Of a stretch of 64,000 nucleotides of DNA, positions 12,339 through 22,663 are shown in pieces. Position 1 is the first letter of the stretch. Each line of letters begins with the position of its first letter. Location of the stretch: positions 1,116,001 through 1,180,000 of the forward strand of contig RCTD01000001.1 of the NCBI GenBank assembly GCA_014898415.1, read 5' to 3'. Under the pieces are notes generated by a model. The model did no database searches and was not told the origin of the DNA. It was given only the letters and a program-made list of their open reading frames with translations. The position numbers and the translations under genes are program-made. Source of the stretch: Stromatinia cepivora (Eukaryota; Ascomycota; Leotiomycetes; Helotiales; Sclerotiniaceae).

Positions 12339-12970
12339 TTTGAATGTAGTGATTGATTGATTAGAGGAGAGAAATGAAAAATAATACTTAAACACCACGA
12401 CGATAATGTACAAACCGAGAATGAAAAAATGAGAAAATGAACATCGATATACTTCCTACAATTAAATTTATAATCTATACCAGTTTTCTTCGGTGAAATT
12501 TGCGGAGAGTCCTGACAAGTAATACCATATTTACCTGACGTATTTCGTATCAAACTGGTAGAAGTAACTGATATGGCAAGTTGATGTTTTTAGCTATGTA
12601 CTAGGTATACAGTACCTACGTCATAGGACGATTCTGCATTGCTGTTACTCGTATATCGGGGACTTTAATTATGGTTCGGGGAATTAACACCACAAGAACA
12701 TAACAAAATCCACTCAATAATCTCAAAATGAGGGTTTTTGTTGATTTCAAATGCATGTGGAAATATGTTGTACATGAAAGATACGAAGATGTAAGATGTA
12801 TATCGAAGATTCGTCATATGGGGTTTTGCTCGTAGCTTGGCACCCACGGACGGGCACGATAACTTGGCATTTGGGGCACAGACATAGAGGTTGATGGGGG
12901 AAGTGTTGTAAAACACATCAAAAAATGACCGGGTTTGGATTAATAGTATAATACCATTACACTGATTCAA
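12339..12970. other. Promoter side of the dehydrogenase, no gene
   Basis: This 630-bp stretch lies upstream of the minus-strand dehydrogenase. No convincing coding sequence is seen. Composition falls steadily toward the AT-rich block to the right. Confidence 0.45.
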
Positions 12971-13990
12971 AATTTATATAGTAAAAACCAAACAAGTAAG
13001 GTAGTATAAATTTTCAATTTTCTAGTAGAAATTATTCAAAATCATTCAAAATTATTAATGTTTTATTTCAAAATCTATTCTAAAGTTATTTTAAATTTAT
13101 TAAAGAAAGATTATATAAGTTTTAAAAACTAGAATTATAAAATTATTGAATTATTATCAAAAGCTTTATAATTCGATCAAAATCTTCGAAGTTTGAAATT
13201 TTGAAGAGAACAATTTAATATCTATTCAAATTCCTTAAAACAATATCAAAAGATAAAAGTAGTGATGGTAGTAGTAAATAAAAATATCTTGTATTACTTG
13301 CTCTTTTAATTTCTATAATATTTATATATAATTCACCTCGGAGTCTTTTATATTTTGATTGAATATTTAAATAAGATTCTCTCAGAGTATTTAATCGATC
13401 GTTTTTTAAATAATATATTTATTATTATTAATAAAATAATTAAAAATAATTTAAAAAATTTAATCAATAGAAAATATAAAGAATAATCTAAATATAAATT
13501 AAAAATATAAATCTTATTATTTTTATTTGTTATAATATAATAATAATAACTTTATTAATATAATAAAAATTTATTTTTAGATATTTTTTAAATTTTATTT
13601 TTTGAAATTGAAATTGTATATTCTATATTATGTATTTTTTTTAAATTTATAAATTTTAAAAATTTCTAATAAGATTTTTTAAAAAAAATATTTGTTAAAT
13701 AAATTTTTTTCAAATTAATACTAATCATTCTATATTTGAAATAATATAATAAAATTTATGTAAATTTAACATTTTGATATTTCATTATGTGGGGTGACTT
13801 TGATTAAATATTAAATTATCAAATAATAAAAATAATAATTCGAAATAAAAACGAATTCTGATATTGTTTTCATTTTATAAATTTTTATATTTTTCAATAA
13901 ATAATAAAAATTAAAAAATTAAAAAATATATATTATTTTGAAGAGAAATACTAAGGTTTTAATTCTATATAATTTTTATTCAATTTGTCA
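12971..13990. repeat. Extremely AT-rich block, probably repeat-induced mutation remains
   Basis: About 1 kb made almost wholly of A and T, with homopolymer runs and TAATAA/ATTATT strings and stops in all frames. It ends sharply at 13990, where GC-rich sequence begins. Such blocks in filamentous ascomycetes are usually transposons destroyed by repeat-induced point mutation. No element end or protein relic can be read from it any longer. Confidence 0.6.
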
Positions 13991-14710
13991 CAGGGCCGGC
14001 AAGCCGGCCCCTGGTTAGGAGGGAGCTAGCCCCGCACACTGTATTTAAAACTATTCTCCGTTTCTCCGTTTCTAGAAACGTAAATCTTCGAGCTACATCT
14101 TATTAATAAAGTCATCCGCCCCCGTGATACAATTTAGTTTAAAATTCATAGATTAATATTAAAAAGAAAGTTGAAAAAAACCTAAAAACCTGGCATTATA
14201 CAACAAATTTAGAAAACAGCCGATTAGACTTTCTTGGAGATATTAAAAATCATATAACCGACGTCATACAGAGTCACAAGACTACCGATACTTATGGACC
14301 TCGGAGATACGAACTACCATAGTGGAATTATCATGCATGATTTTTTAATGAATAATTTGTACGCAAAAAGCATCAAGAATGATTTATTGTGTCGTGGCAT
14401 CAATATCCTGATACAAGAACCAATTGTAAACAAATTACAAATTATATCTTTGATTCTCGGTGGAAGTTCCAGAGCCTTGAGTGGCTCGAGTGGCTCGAGT
14501 GGCTCTACCCCGAGTTTGCTACTAGCCCCGCATCTCAAGAACTAACCCCGCTCAGAAAGAGTAACCCAATATGTATTGGTACCATTGACCATCGTACAAA
14601 TAGTCTTTACCATGTTCAAGGAAGTATACTATACTAAACCTCGGTCTCCTGTCGGCTGTCCACCCCTCGTAGTTAGAGGTGTGGTGGCAGTTGGTGTAAC
14701 CCCGCTCTTC
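13991..14710. repeat. Repeat-bearing segment flanking the AT block, possible mobile-element remnant
   Basis: The segment opens with GGCCGGCAAGCCGGCCCC, a GC-rich near palindrome. TAGCCCCGCA occurs at 14027-14036 and 14523-14532, and TAACCCCGCTC at 14543-14553 and 14697-14707, so similar words recur as direct repeats. No transposase is readable. Together with the AT block it may be an old inserted element; the class is unknown. Confidence 0.35.
14479..14505. repeat. 9-bp tandem repeat, three copies
   Basis: GAGTGGCTC is repeated three times head to tail without mismatches, inside the repeat-bearing segment. Confidence 0.85.
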
Positions 14711-14880
14711 CAACCTTTACTTAAAGTGATTAGAATCTCTAACAATTACCATTTTCCAATATCGATACCTCTACCTCTACCTATACATACATACCCTATT
14801 CTTTCCCAAAATTTCTTCGCGGAATAAACATTTGAGGAAGATAAATTCGTGCTCAGTCTCGCCAAGAACAAATCGCAAAT

Positions 14881-16516
14881 ATGGCTGCAGCAGCAACTCA
14901 ATCCTTTGATATCCCAAAACAATATAAAGCTGTCGTTTACGATAAGCCGGGAACTATTTCCACAAAGGTCGAGCAACTAGATACCCCTGAACCAGGACCT
15001 GGCGATGTGCTAGTTCGACTGTGAGCTCGCATTATGCCCCCCTTTTGTTGACGTGATCTCGCTGATTATGTTGTCGTATATAGTACCCATAGTGGTGTTT
15101 GCCACAGTGATATGGGAGTCTGTCAGAATAGTTGGCGCGGCCGTAAGTTTGTGACCTCATCCACACCCAAGATGAACTTCTAATGCCATCAAAGTTCCTT
15201 ATCCGACGCAAGCTGGACAAGTGGGCGGTCATGAAGGAGTGGGAATCGTCCAAAAATTAGGCCCAGGTACGGAGAATGGTCGCATAAAGCTTGGTGATCG
15301 TGTTGGAATTAAGGTGAGTTCACCTCAAAAGCCTAAGGGGTCATGTTGAGTTGAGAATCTTCAAAGTGGATCGCCTATGCTTGTGGTGCTTGTCTTCCTT
15401 GCCTTGAGGGTAAAGATGGTGTTTGCTTCGTAAGTTAACCCAAATTCTGATTTCGCCTTATGATTCAAAACTAAAGTTTTCGTCTCGTAGAATCAAAAAA
15501 TCTCTGGCTATTATTGTTCGTGAATCAAGGCTCTCTATGTGGGCGGGCATCTCTAATTCAAGGAAATAGACCCAGGAACTTTTCAACAATACGCGCTCGC
15601 GCCAGCGAACTACGTTACGCCAATTCCAGATGCTCTAGATTCTAAGGACGCTGCTCCTCTACTATGTGCTGGTGTCACGACGTGAGTTTTCACAGCCTCA
15701 ATTTGGTCGCTTAGGCGGCCAGGCCTCTTTAGGGGCCGGCCACCCCTCAAGTAGGCGAAGCTCACAGAACTTTTTGAGTTTAGATATTCAGCCTTGAGAA
15801 AGAGTGATGCAAAAAGCGGACAATGGGTTGTTATCGGTACGGTCATCTCCGAGTTTTATGAAGTCTGCAAACTAACATACAACAGCTGGTGCGGGTGGTG
15901 GTCTTGTAATTTCCTCCACAGAACCTTAAATCGGGCTGCATGCTAACCATATCTAGGGTCATTTGGCTTGTCAAATCGGAAGTCGTGGTATGGCAATGAG
16001 AATCATTGGAGTTGATCATGGAAGCAAGGAAGAATTGGTGAAAGATTGCGGAGCAGAAGTCTTCATTGATGTCACCAAGTTTGACGACAAAGCGATTGCA
16101 GAGGAGGTCAAGAGAGTCACAGGTGGACTTGGAGCGTCTGCTGTCATCGTATGCACTGCTTCTAATCGCGCTTATGCTCAGGCGCTTAGTTTCTTGAGAT
16201 TTGGAGGAACGTTGGTCTGCGTTGGAATGCCGGAAGGCGATTCCCAACCTATTGCCAACTCATTCCCTGCAGCTATGGTGAAGTTATTCCTTATCACATC
16301 AGTAATATTAACTAACGTTAACAGGCCTCCCAAGAATGGAAGATCAAGGGTTCGGCAGTTGGTAGCCAACGTGAAGCATTGGAAGTACTCGAGATGGCCG
16401 CCAGGGGTATCATCAAGACTCGTATCCGAATGGAGAAGATGGAGAACTTGACGGAAGTATTCAAGGAGATGTCGGAGGGCAGGATGCAAGGAAGAGTCGT
16501 ACTTGATTTGTCGTAG
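14881..16516 (+). CDS. Zinc-dependent alcohol dehydrogenase, ten exons
   Basis: Exons 14881-15020, 15084-15142, 15195-15313, 15367-15429, 15491-15515, 15570-15681, 15784-15836, 15886-15905, 15957-16277 and 16325-16516 join in phase to 367 residues. It is a medium-chain, NAD-dependent ADH of the yeast Adh1/propanol-preferring type. Catalytic zinc ligands are seen in GVCHSDMG and GGHEGVG, and the four structural-zinc cysteines in ACGACLPCLEGKDGVC. The cofactor loop [14 protein letters not shown] is rebuilt across three exons. Introns are 46-102 bp. Exon 8 is only 20 nt and exon 5 only 25 nt; exon 5 must use a weak GTTCGT donor because the better-looking GTGAAT four bases on breaks the frame. 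Likely cytosolic, interconverting primary alcohols and aldehydes. Confidence 0.93.
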
Positions 16517-18139
16517 TGAAAGAAGAGACGGCTTGTATTTGCCACACATAAGATATCATGCAGGGACAACTTTTGAGGATTTCTTCAAGCACTATTGACC
16601 AGAGCTGAGATATGAATGAGGATATGATGATGAAAATATGAAACGATTTCCTTGCATTTGTCACACCGAGGAGTAACTTTGCTCCAATGTTAGTGGATAG
16701 AGTTCTTACAATAACAATGAGCCTACACGTTGATACCCAATCCAGTCTGCAAAGTTGATATGGCCGTCGACGCCTTGAGATGCCATGGTGTGATTGGTGA
16801 AAATATCATAAGCTGAATGATTTGGTACCGGCAGTTTGGTACCGACCAAAATCTTACAGGTTGCATCAGTGCCGTATCATAACCGAAAAAGCTCTAGAAT
16901 TTCTTGGATACTCGATGGATCGAGGCTTGACATGCCTGTTTTAGATCTACTTCTCGTGCGAAGAAATGGGTGATGATTGTGACCCACTTGCCGCGCTGCG
17001 CCACGAATTGTAATAACATCCTTACCACCTTCATTTTGTCACTTGACATTGAAATGATGCGGAAGAGGGCCAGAATATGCATGAATAGGGTTTGTTTCTT
17101 TTTTAGGTTGAAACTTTCTAACTTCGATTGGGAAAGGATACGGTGGATGAAGAGAATGGCCTAACACACTACTGCAATGCACCAATTCCGAAAGTTTCTT
17201 AAATGACATACTATTCATTTCCCTCGTCGTAATGTTGACCATTGACGAGTGAGTTGAGATGAGTACCCAGTGTCCATCCACTAAAGACCACAATCCCGCA
17301 TCCTCAATCCCTCCTACTACAGTTTTATAGTAGGTAGACCCCGGGGCGATCCGTAATGAACGTTGAGTTATTTCCAGTTTGCTCAAATTGCCATCCCTTT
17401 TGTGATATTGAGTCTTGTTTGTAATTGGCATAACGATGGCAAAAAACGTGTTGGTGAATTCATAATGAAGGGGGAATTGGATGAATTGAGGGAATTGAGG
17501 ATTGAAGGAGTGAGCCTTACCACCGAGTTATTGATTCTGGTACGAAGCACTCAATTTTATTGGTTAAATGTTTCAATCAGCTCAATATCAAGTCCACTTA
17601 CGACCTATTATACTTATTATTGGTCTGATAATCGTATGGTATCTGTTCTTGTGTTGCTTCTCTCTTCTCTCCACCAAATTGCTCCGTGCTTTTTAAGTTC
17701 TCCTTCATCCCATCTTTTTCAGCCAATTAAGCCAATGCCATCGAATTGTCATCCAACCAAAGTTTAACGCCGCAAGCGACTTATTGTGGCTTGACTTTCC
17801 ACACCTACTTAATTATAACTAGGTGCATCGCATACTATTACTATACTGGCAAAGTCATAAAGTGCCAACAAGTCCACATCGTACATCTTGTTCATATGAA
17901 TGCCTTGTTCTCCCACCCAGCCGACCTACAAAACGGCCCATGCGACCACATTGGTGACCTACTAATGATTCCAAGGGCTGAGCATCCATTGCTTCTAATC
18001 CTCTGCATACTAACAAAATGACGAAGAACTTTACAGGCAGAAGGAAGAGGAATTCACAACTTCGCAAGATATATAAGTCGCACCATCATCAGCATCATCA
18101 TGGGATTTGTGCCTTCACGTCCTCCGCGTTTTTACCTTT
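16517..18139. other. Intergenic region
   Basis: About 1.6 kb with no convincing gene. A 130-codon open frame on the minus strand (17039-17431) has no recognisable features and no domain-like composition. Confidence 0.45.
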
Positions 18140-19795
18140 ATGTCGTCTCCAATCCCGAACTTTCGCGACCTTTACATCGGCAAGACCATGTATGCAACAC
18201 GTAGTGGTCAGGTCTACCCGCATCAATCCTTGAGTGGGCAGGCCTCTACTGGTGATGAAGATTCAGATAACGATAGCAAGCATTCGACATACTCCGTTGA
18301 CGACCATGGGGACGAGGAACAATATGGAGAGGGCGGGGGGATAGGATCCCAAGAATTTGACGTATTCTCAGAAGATGAGGAATCGGACGATGAGCCACTA
18401 CACACAGTGCTTGCTGTCGATCATTGCAGACTAGTCCGATCAAGGAGGCAATCGAGTGAGCAATTAAGTCCATACTTCGCTTTCCAGGTTGGTGTCGCAG
18501 AGGTCGAAACCCGCAGTATTCGAATTGGCTCATTAAGGCATGGAGGAGAGGAGAAGTGTTCGTGCGGAATGGAGCCTTGCTTCCACATAGCCAGACTTAA
18601 GTCTGCAATGGGCATAGCAGCCGATGATGATTGTTATGAACGCCTTGACGAACGTGGTATGTCCAATGTATGCAACGAACTTGGGTGGAATTACTCAGAC
18701 GAACCATACCTTTTCCCCGCACCACAATGGACACTTAAGAATGAAAGAATGAGGACAAGTACGACATCCTGCGAAAGAGAAGATGACGTCAGAGATATGT
18801 TATCATTTTTTCACCCACAAGCCGTGGCGGATGAGTACCGAGATATCTTTGACTTTGCTGTACATAGCAACGAAGTCCTTGTGCCTTACAACCTTGAAGC
18901 GACTTTGTCCAGATTGCTGACCCAAGATGATGTTATTTTTCATCGATTCGAACATCACATCCCCAGAGAACGCCGTGATATCATATATCTACACAAGATG
19001 GAGGACAAGTTCAACGAATCACTCCGACAGTTGGATGAATATTCAGCTTCTGGCAGCCTTTCAAACTGGAACGCGATGACCCCATCCGACAACGCTGCGT
19101 TTGAACACAACGTACCATGGTGCGCCCAAAGTCTCATTCGAATTAGTGATTCAATGAGTGATAATTTGAGATGGCGAGTCGGTATGAGTATACATAATCA
19201 ATTGCAAGCAGCTGCAACCCTGATTCGAATGCTGGAGGCTGTTCGTTCGCGCAATGTCGATGTATACGCGAATCATTCTTTTCGACGCAACAGACCCCAT
19301 GGAGAGCAATTGACCAATCGAAATCTTTACCTGAATTTACTTGGTCCACAATCCGAGAATATTCCAGGTAGAAGCGATTTCATTCTTGACGTCCTAGAAA
19401 CCTTGCCTGGGAATGTCGTTGCCGCCGATGATTTTATCGATCGCTTGGATCGTCTTCGCGCCGATTTTAGCAGTGTCGGTTTTGTTTCCCCAAGGCGACT
19501 ATATGTGAACAGGCTAGACCAGTTGGTATCAAAGCTTAGAGCAAATTATGGACTTCCTTTAGTGTCTGTTTCGTCATCCATGCCAGCTACAGATTCCCTT
19601 TCTACCAACCTCAATCCTTCCTACAGTGTTGGGTCGAGTTCTTCCTCTTATGCCGTTACCGGTCCGTCGTCTCTCAGAGGGCCTAGGTCTTTGTCACGTA
19701 CTAGACGAGGCTCCTCGGCTCGTTCAGCATTAGGAAAGCGGTCCGGCAGGTCTGCTAGTTCTAGTGATCGACGTGGAAAACGCGCCATGAAGTAA
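18140..19795 (+). CDS. Hypothetical protein with SWIM-like zinc-binding motif
   Basis: A single exon gives 551 residues from the ATG at 18140; an in-frame TTG further upstream is not a start. Residues about 40-95 are strongly acidic (Asp/Glu/Ser rich). KCSCGMEPCFHIARLK near residue 150 fits the CxCx(n)CxH pattern of SWIM zinc fingers, found in transposase-related and DNA- or protein-binding proteins. The central part is mixed helical with conserved-looking Trp/Leu positions, and the last 90 residues are Ser/Arg rich with basic SLSRTRRGSS- and GKRSGR-like patches that could act as nuclear localisation signals. I do not recognise an assigned family. A nuclear role, perhaps domesticated from a mobile element, is only a guess from the SWIM motif. 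Confidence 0.75.
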   Translation: MSSPIPNFRDLYIGKTMYATRSGQVYPHQSLSGQASTGDEDSDNDSKHSTYSVDDHGDEEQYGEGGGIGSQEFDVFSEDEESDDEPLHTVLAVDHCRLVRSRRQSSEQLSPYFAFQVGVAEVETRSIRIGSLRHGGEEKCSCGMEPCFHIARLKSAMGIAADDDCYERLDERGMSNVCNELGWNYSDEPYLFPAPQWTLKNERMRTSTTSCEREDDVRDMLSFFHPQAVADEYRDIFDFAVHSNEVLVPYNLEATLSRLLTQDDVIFHRFEHHIPRERRDIIYLHKMEDKFNESLRQLDEYSASGSLSNWNAMTPSDNAAFEHNVPWCAQSLIRISDSMSDNLRWRVGMSIHNQLQAAATLIRMLEAVRSRNVDVYANHSFRRNRPHGEQLTNRNLYLNLLGPQSENIPGRSDFILDVLETLPGNVVAADDFIDRLDRLRADFSSVGFVSPRRLYVNRLDQLVSKLRANYGLPLVSVSSSMPATDSLSTNLNPSYSVGSSSSSYAVTGPSSLRGPRSLSRTRRGSSARSALGKRSGRSASSSDRRGKRAMK

Positions 19796-20222
19796 AGCTT
19801 GCCAGGCAAGACTGGTTTACGGAAGGCGGTGGAGGGCGTAATCTTCTTGTTTGTTCTATTCTTACTTTTTTGTATATCATCTCTTGGTCAGGTACCATCA
19901 GATTAATCTTCTATCTACCGAAACTTGTTACTGTTTTTTGGGGAATGTTGAAATATTGTTTTATACCAGGTACCATTTGGCGTATCATGTTTGGAAGATA
20001 TTCTTACTAGACTAGAACTGGATATGGTAGAAGTCCTGAGATGTGCTATCTATATACTTCAGATTGTTTTGGCCCACCCTATGGTAGCGCTACAAGGAAT
20101 ATATTTTATCGTCCCCTCAAGAATGTCTCAAAAGGCGTCAGGCATTGAATTATCCTGATTTATCATGCATCTTCACTCGGGGTGAAATATGATGGTGAGT
20201 GGTTATTACAACCATGCTCAAA
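19796..20222. other. Convergent 3' intergenic region
   Basis: 430 bp between the SWIM-like gene and the ADH pseudogene. Nothing recognisable beyond UTR-like AT-rich sequence. Confidence 0.45.
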
Positions 20223-21679
20223 TCATCTGCAGTACTGAATTTTTCTCGTTTTCATAGCTTTATCGTCAATTATGATGACAGGTTTGCCCCTCATTCTGCC
20301 CGAGTTAGCAAGCTCCACGGCTTTTGGAATTCCTCTCAGGCCTTTAAATGGGTTTCTTTGAACTTTGATTTTGTGCTTTGATACTAATTCCAGCCATTTT
20401 TGTGCTTCGCCTCGAGATCCTATACGCCTTGTTAGATGACGATTGCGGGGGGCAAGGATCACATCAACTCACCAACAAGATTTCCATTGATTCTTATATC
20501 CCGAAAAATGAAATCTTCGAATGGGACGCTGACTTTTTCGGGCTAAGCAATTTCGTTCATCGTTCCATCTATTTTGGCAACATGGGGTCAGTAACTTTTC
20601 TAATTAAATCGGGAGGAGTAGCAAGAGTCTCATCCTCATCAATGCCATAATATTATTAGGCATTTTTTAGACTGGAAGACAGACTTACGCCTCTTTGTGA
20701 CCGCGACGGCTGTCGCTGCAGCGCTTTCATGGTGGCTAAAGTTGAGAATCGAGTTTGTTGCACCTTGGCTACCAGTGACCTTTTGGACATTTTCTATAAG
20801 GTTTTCTTTACTTTGATGTTCATCAACCAACACATGAGCGCCACAATCCTCAGCAAGTTATGAGGCTTCGTCTCTAGCATCAATAGCAATGATGTTAAGG
20901 CCAAACGCTTTAGCGAACTGCACTCCTAAGTGACCTAAACCTCCACCCGCTCCTACTATCGCAATCCATTCTCCTGCTTTCATGCAGGCTCTTACCAGAC
21001 CGTCCCTTGATATTGCATTTATTTTTGTACCATATACTTTTCAAATAAGGAAATGAGATGCGAACATACAAACTGTGATTCCAGCAGAGCCACCGATTCA
21101 AAGCCCACATTATCAGACAACAAACTGCACTCCCTTTCATCCACAACCTCATACTCAGCAAACGATCCATCTCTAATTACGCTAAGATACCCTCTGATAT
21201 GAGCACAAAACTGTTGCTCTTGCTGGGGCCCAATACAATCGCTACATACGCCACAACGATGATATGTTAAATCACATAGGATGCGGTCCTGGGTTTAAAG
21301 CCTGATATGCTGGAAGCCTGTGGCAACGGTGCTGGTTCCTTCGTGGTAGGCTATACAGGGGAGTGGTGTACCCATTATGCCCACCAGCACCATGCCATCG
21401 GTGTGAAAGGGAGAAGGCTACGCTTACTAGCAAATCGTGTTCGTGAAGGGGACTGCGGTGAGTGGCAATTTGGTGGCATTTGTAGGGTTTGTTGTAATAG
21501 GTGGTGGGTTAAGTTAATGTTTCGATTCTTTGTGTTGGGGTGGTCGTATCTTTGGTGTTATTTCTAGCCCTGGGATCCCTTCCGACAGGGAATGATGTTG
21601 CATTACAGGGAGATAGAGAAAACTTACTTCAAACGACTTGCGCCGCGAGCATCTTTTGGGAAACTCCTTTGAATGCCAT
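20223..21679 (-). pseudogene. Decayed zinc-type alcohol dehydrogenase
   Basis: Read on the minus strand, fragments of a medium-chain ADH appear in the right order but in different frames. The start MAFKGVSQKMLAAQVV (ATG at 21679) runs into a TGA at 21629-21631. Next come FHTDGMVLVGIMGTPLPC and YHEGTSTVATG with a TAA at 21295-21297, the structural-zinc segment CGVCSDCIGPQEQQFC, the cofactor motif [20 protein letters not shown] with a TAA at 20858-20860, then VLVDEHQ, and finally a C-terminal segment ending ELANSGRMRGKPVIII. The remaining parts need further frame changes. The number of lesions rules out simple introns. It is not a recent copy of the intact ADH at 14.9 kb, since the N-terminus and zinc loop differ clearly. 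Confidence 0.85.
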
Positions 21680-22663
21680 GTTGGTATGATTGGATGAGTA
21701 TGTTCGGATTGTGATATTGAGTTATTAAGGTTACATGGATATGAAGTACACACGTGGTTTTGCTAAATTGTTGTTGGGACTTGGAACAAATTAATTCTAT
21801 AATATTTTTCCGATGTTTAAAGGTCGTTGCAAATGAGGGGTTATATTTAGTTTGGCTACTGGATTCCGTATTTATATTATTGCAGAGGAGAATGGTAATT
21901 GGCTATGTGATTTGAGATGATGGTGCATTTTGATTTTTCGAATTGATGTAGGATATTTGGATAGTATTGAGCATTAAAATGAGTGTAAATACTCGGGTCA
22001 ATTTCGATATTCAGATGATGATGTTATACTCCGTACATTGGAACAAATGCGAATATTGAAATGATTTGAACATTGAAATTATAAACCCAAGGCTTCTCTC
22101 TCATCTCTCATAAAGTCTGAAAGTTTCAACACCTTATAATATGCAATTTTCAAGCCCTTTGTGTGAAATTCGAGGCAAGGTTCTTGTTTGAAAAGAGTGT
22201 GTTTAGATGGATTGTGGTTTTGTTGCAGAGTAGCATGGAATGGATGAGTGGAAGCTAAACACTTTTCTATCCCCCAGTAATTACCTCATGTAGCTGCAGC
22301 ATTTGAAATTTACATAGATTGAGTTAGGTATATACTCCGTACCTGAGTCTTGTTGACTTGTTCACTTCCCAGCCACTGCCATTTTTTGAGTTTGTACTGC
22401 ACGACCATGGGCATTACACCTTGGATGGACAGCGTCACCGTGCATTTTCGTGCATTTTCGTCCCATTAATGGTTAACCCCCCTTCCAACTCTAACAATTC
22501 TACCAACAAACATCAGGATTTAATTTCCACACATCACTGATGCATCAAACACCCCCGTAGCTGCTTCGAAAATCTCCATTGACAAATCGATCACAAGGTT
22601 TAATTGATGAGCCAATAGAACTGCACAACGCTGAACGTGGAAGCTCCGATAACCCACGCCGCT
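21680..22663. other. Divergent intergenic region
   Basis: About 1 kb between the start of the ADH pseudogene and the phosphatase gene, presumably holding the phosphatase promoter. No coding or repeat structure seen. Confidence 0.45.

Noticed and set aside
12971..13990. Centromere or mitochondrial insertion as the origin of the AT block
   Set aside because: Too short for a centromere and no mitochondrial gene or tRNA is readable; decayed repeat is simpler.
17039..17431. 130-codon open frame on the minus strand
   Set aside because: No motif, no signal peptide, no splice context and an opposing open frame; probably chance.
18107..18139. Upstream extension of the SWIM-like protein
   Set aside because: The extended frame starts with TTG; the first ATG in frame is 18140.
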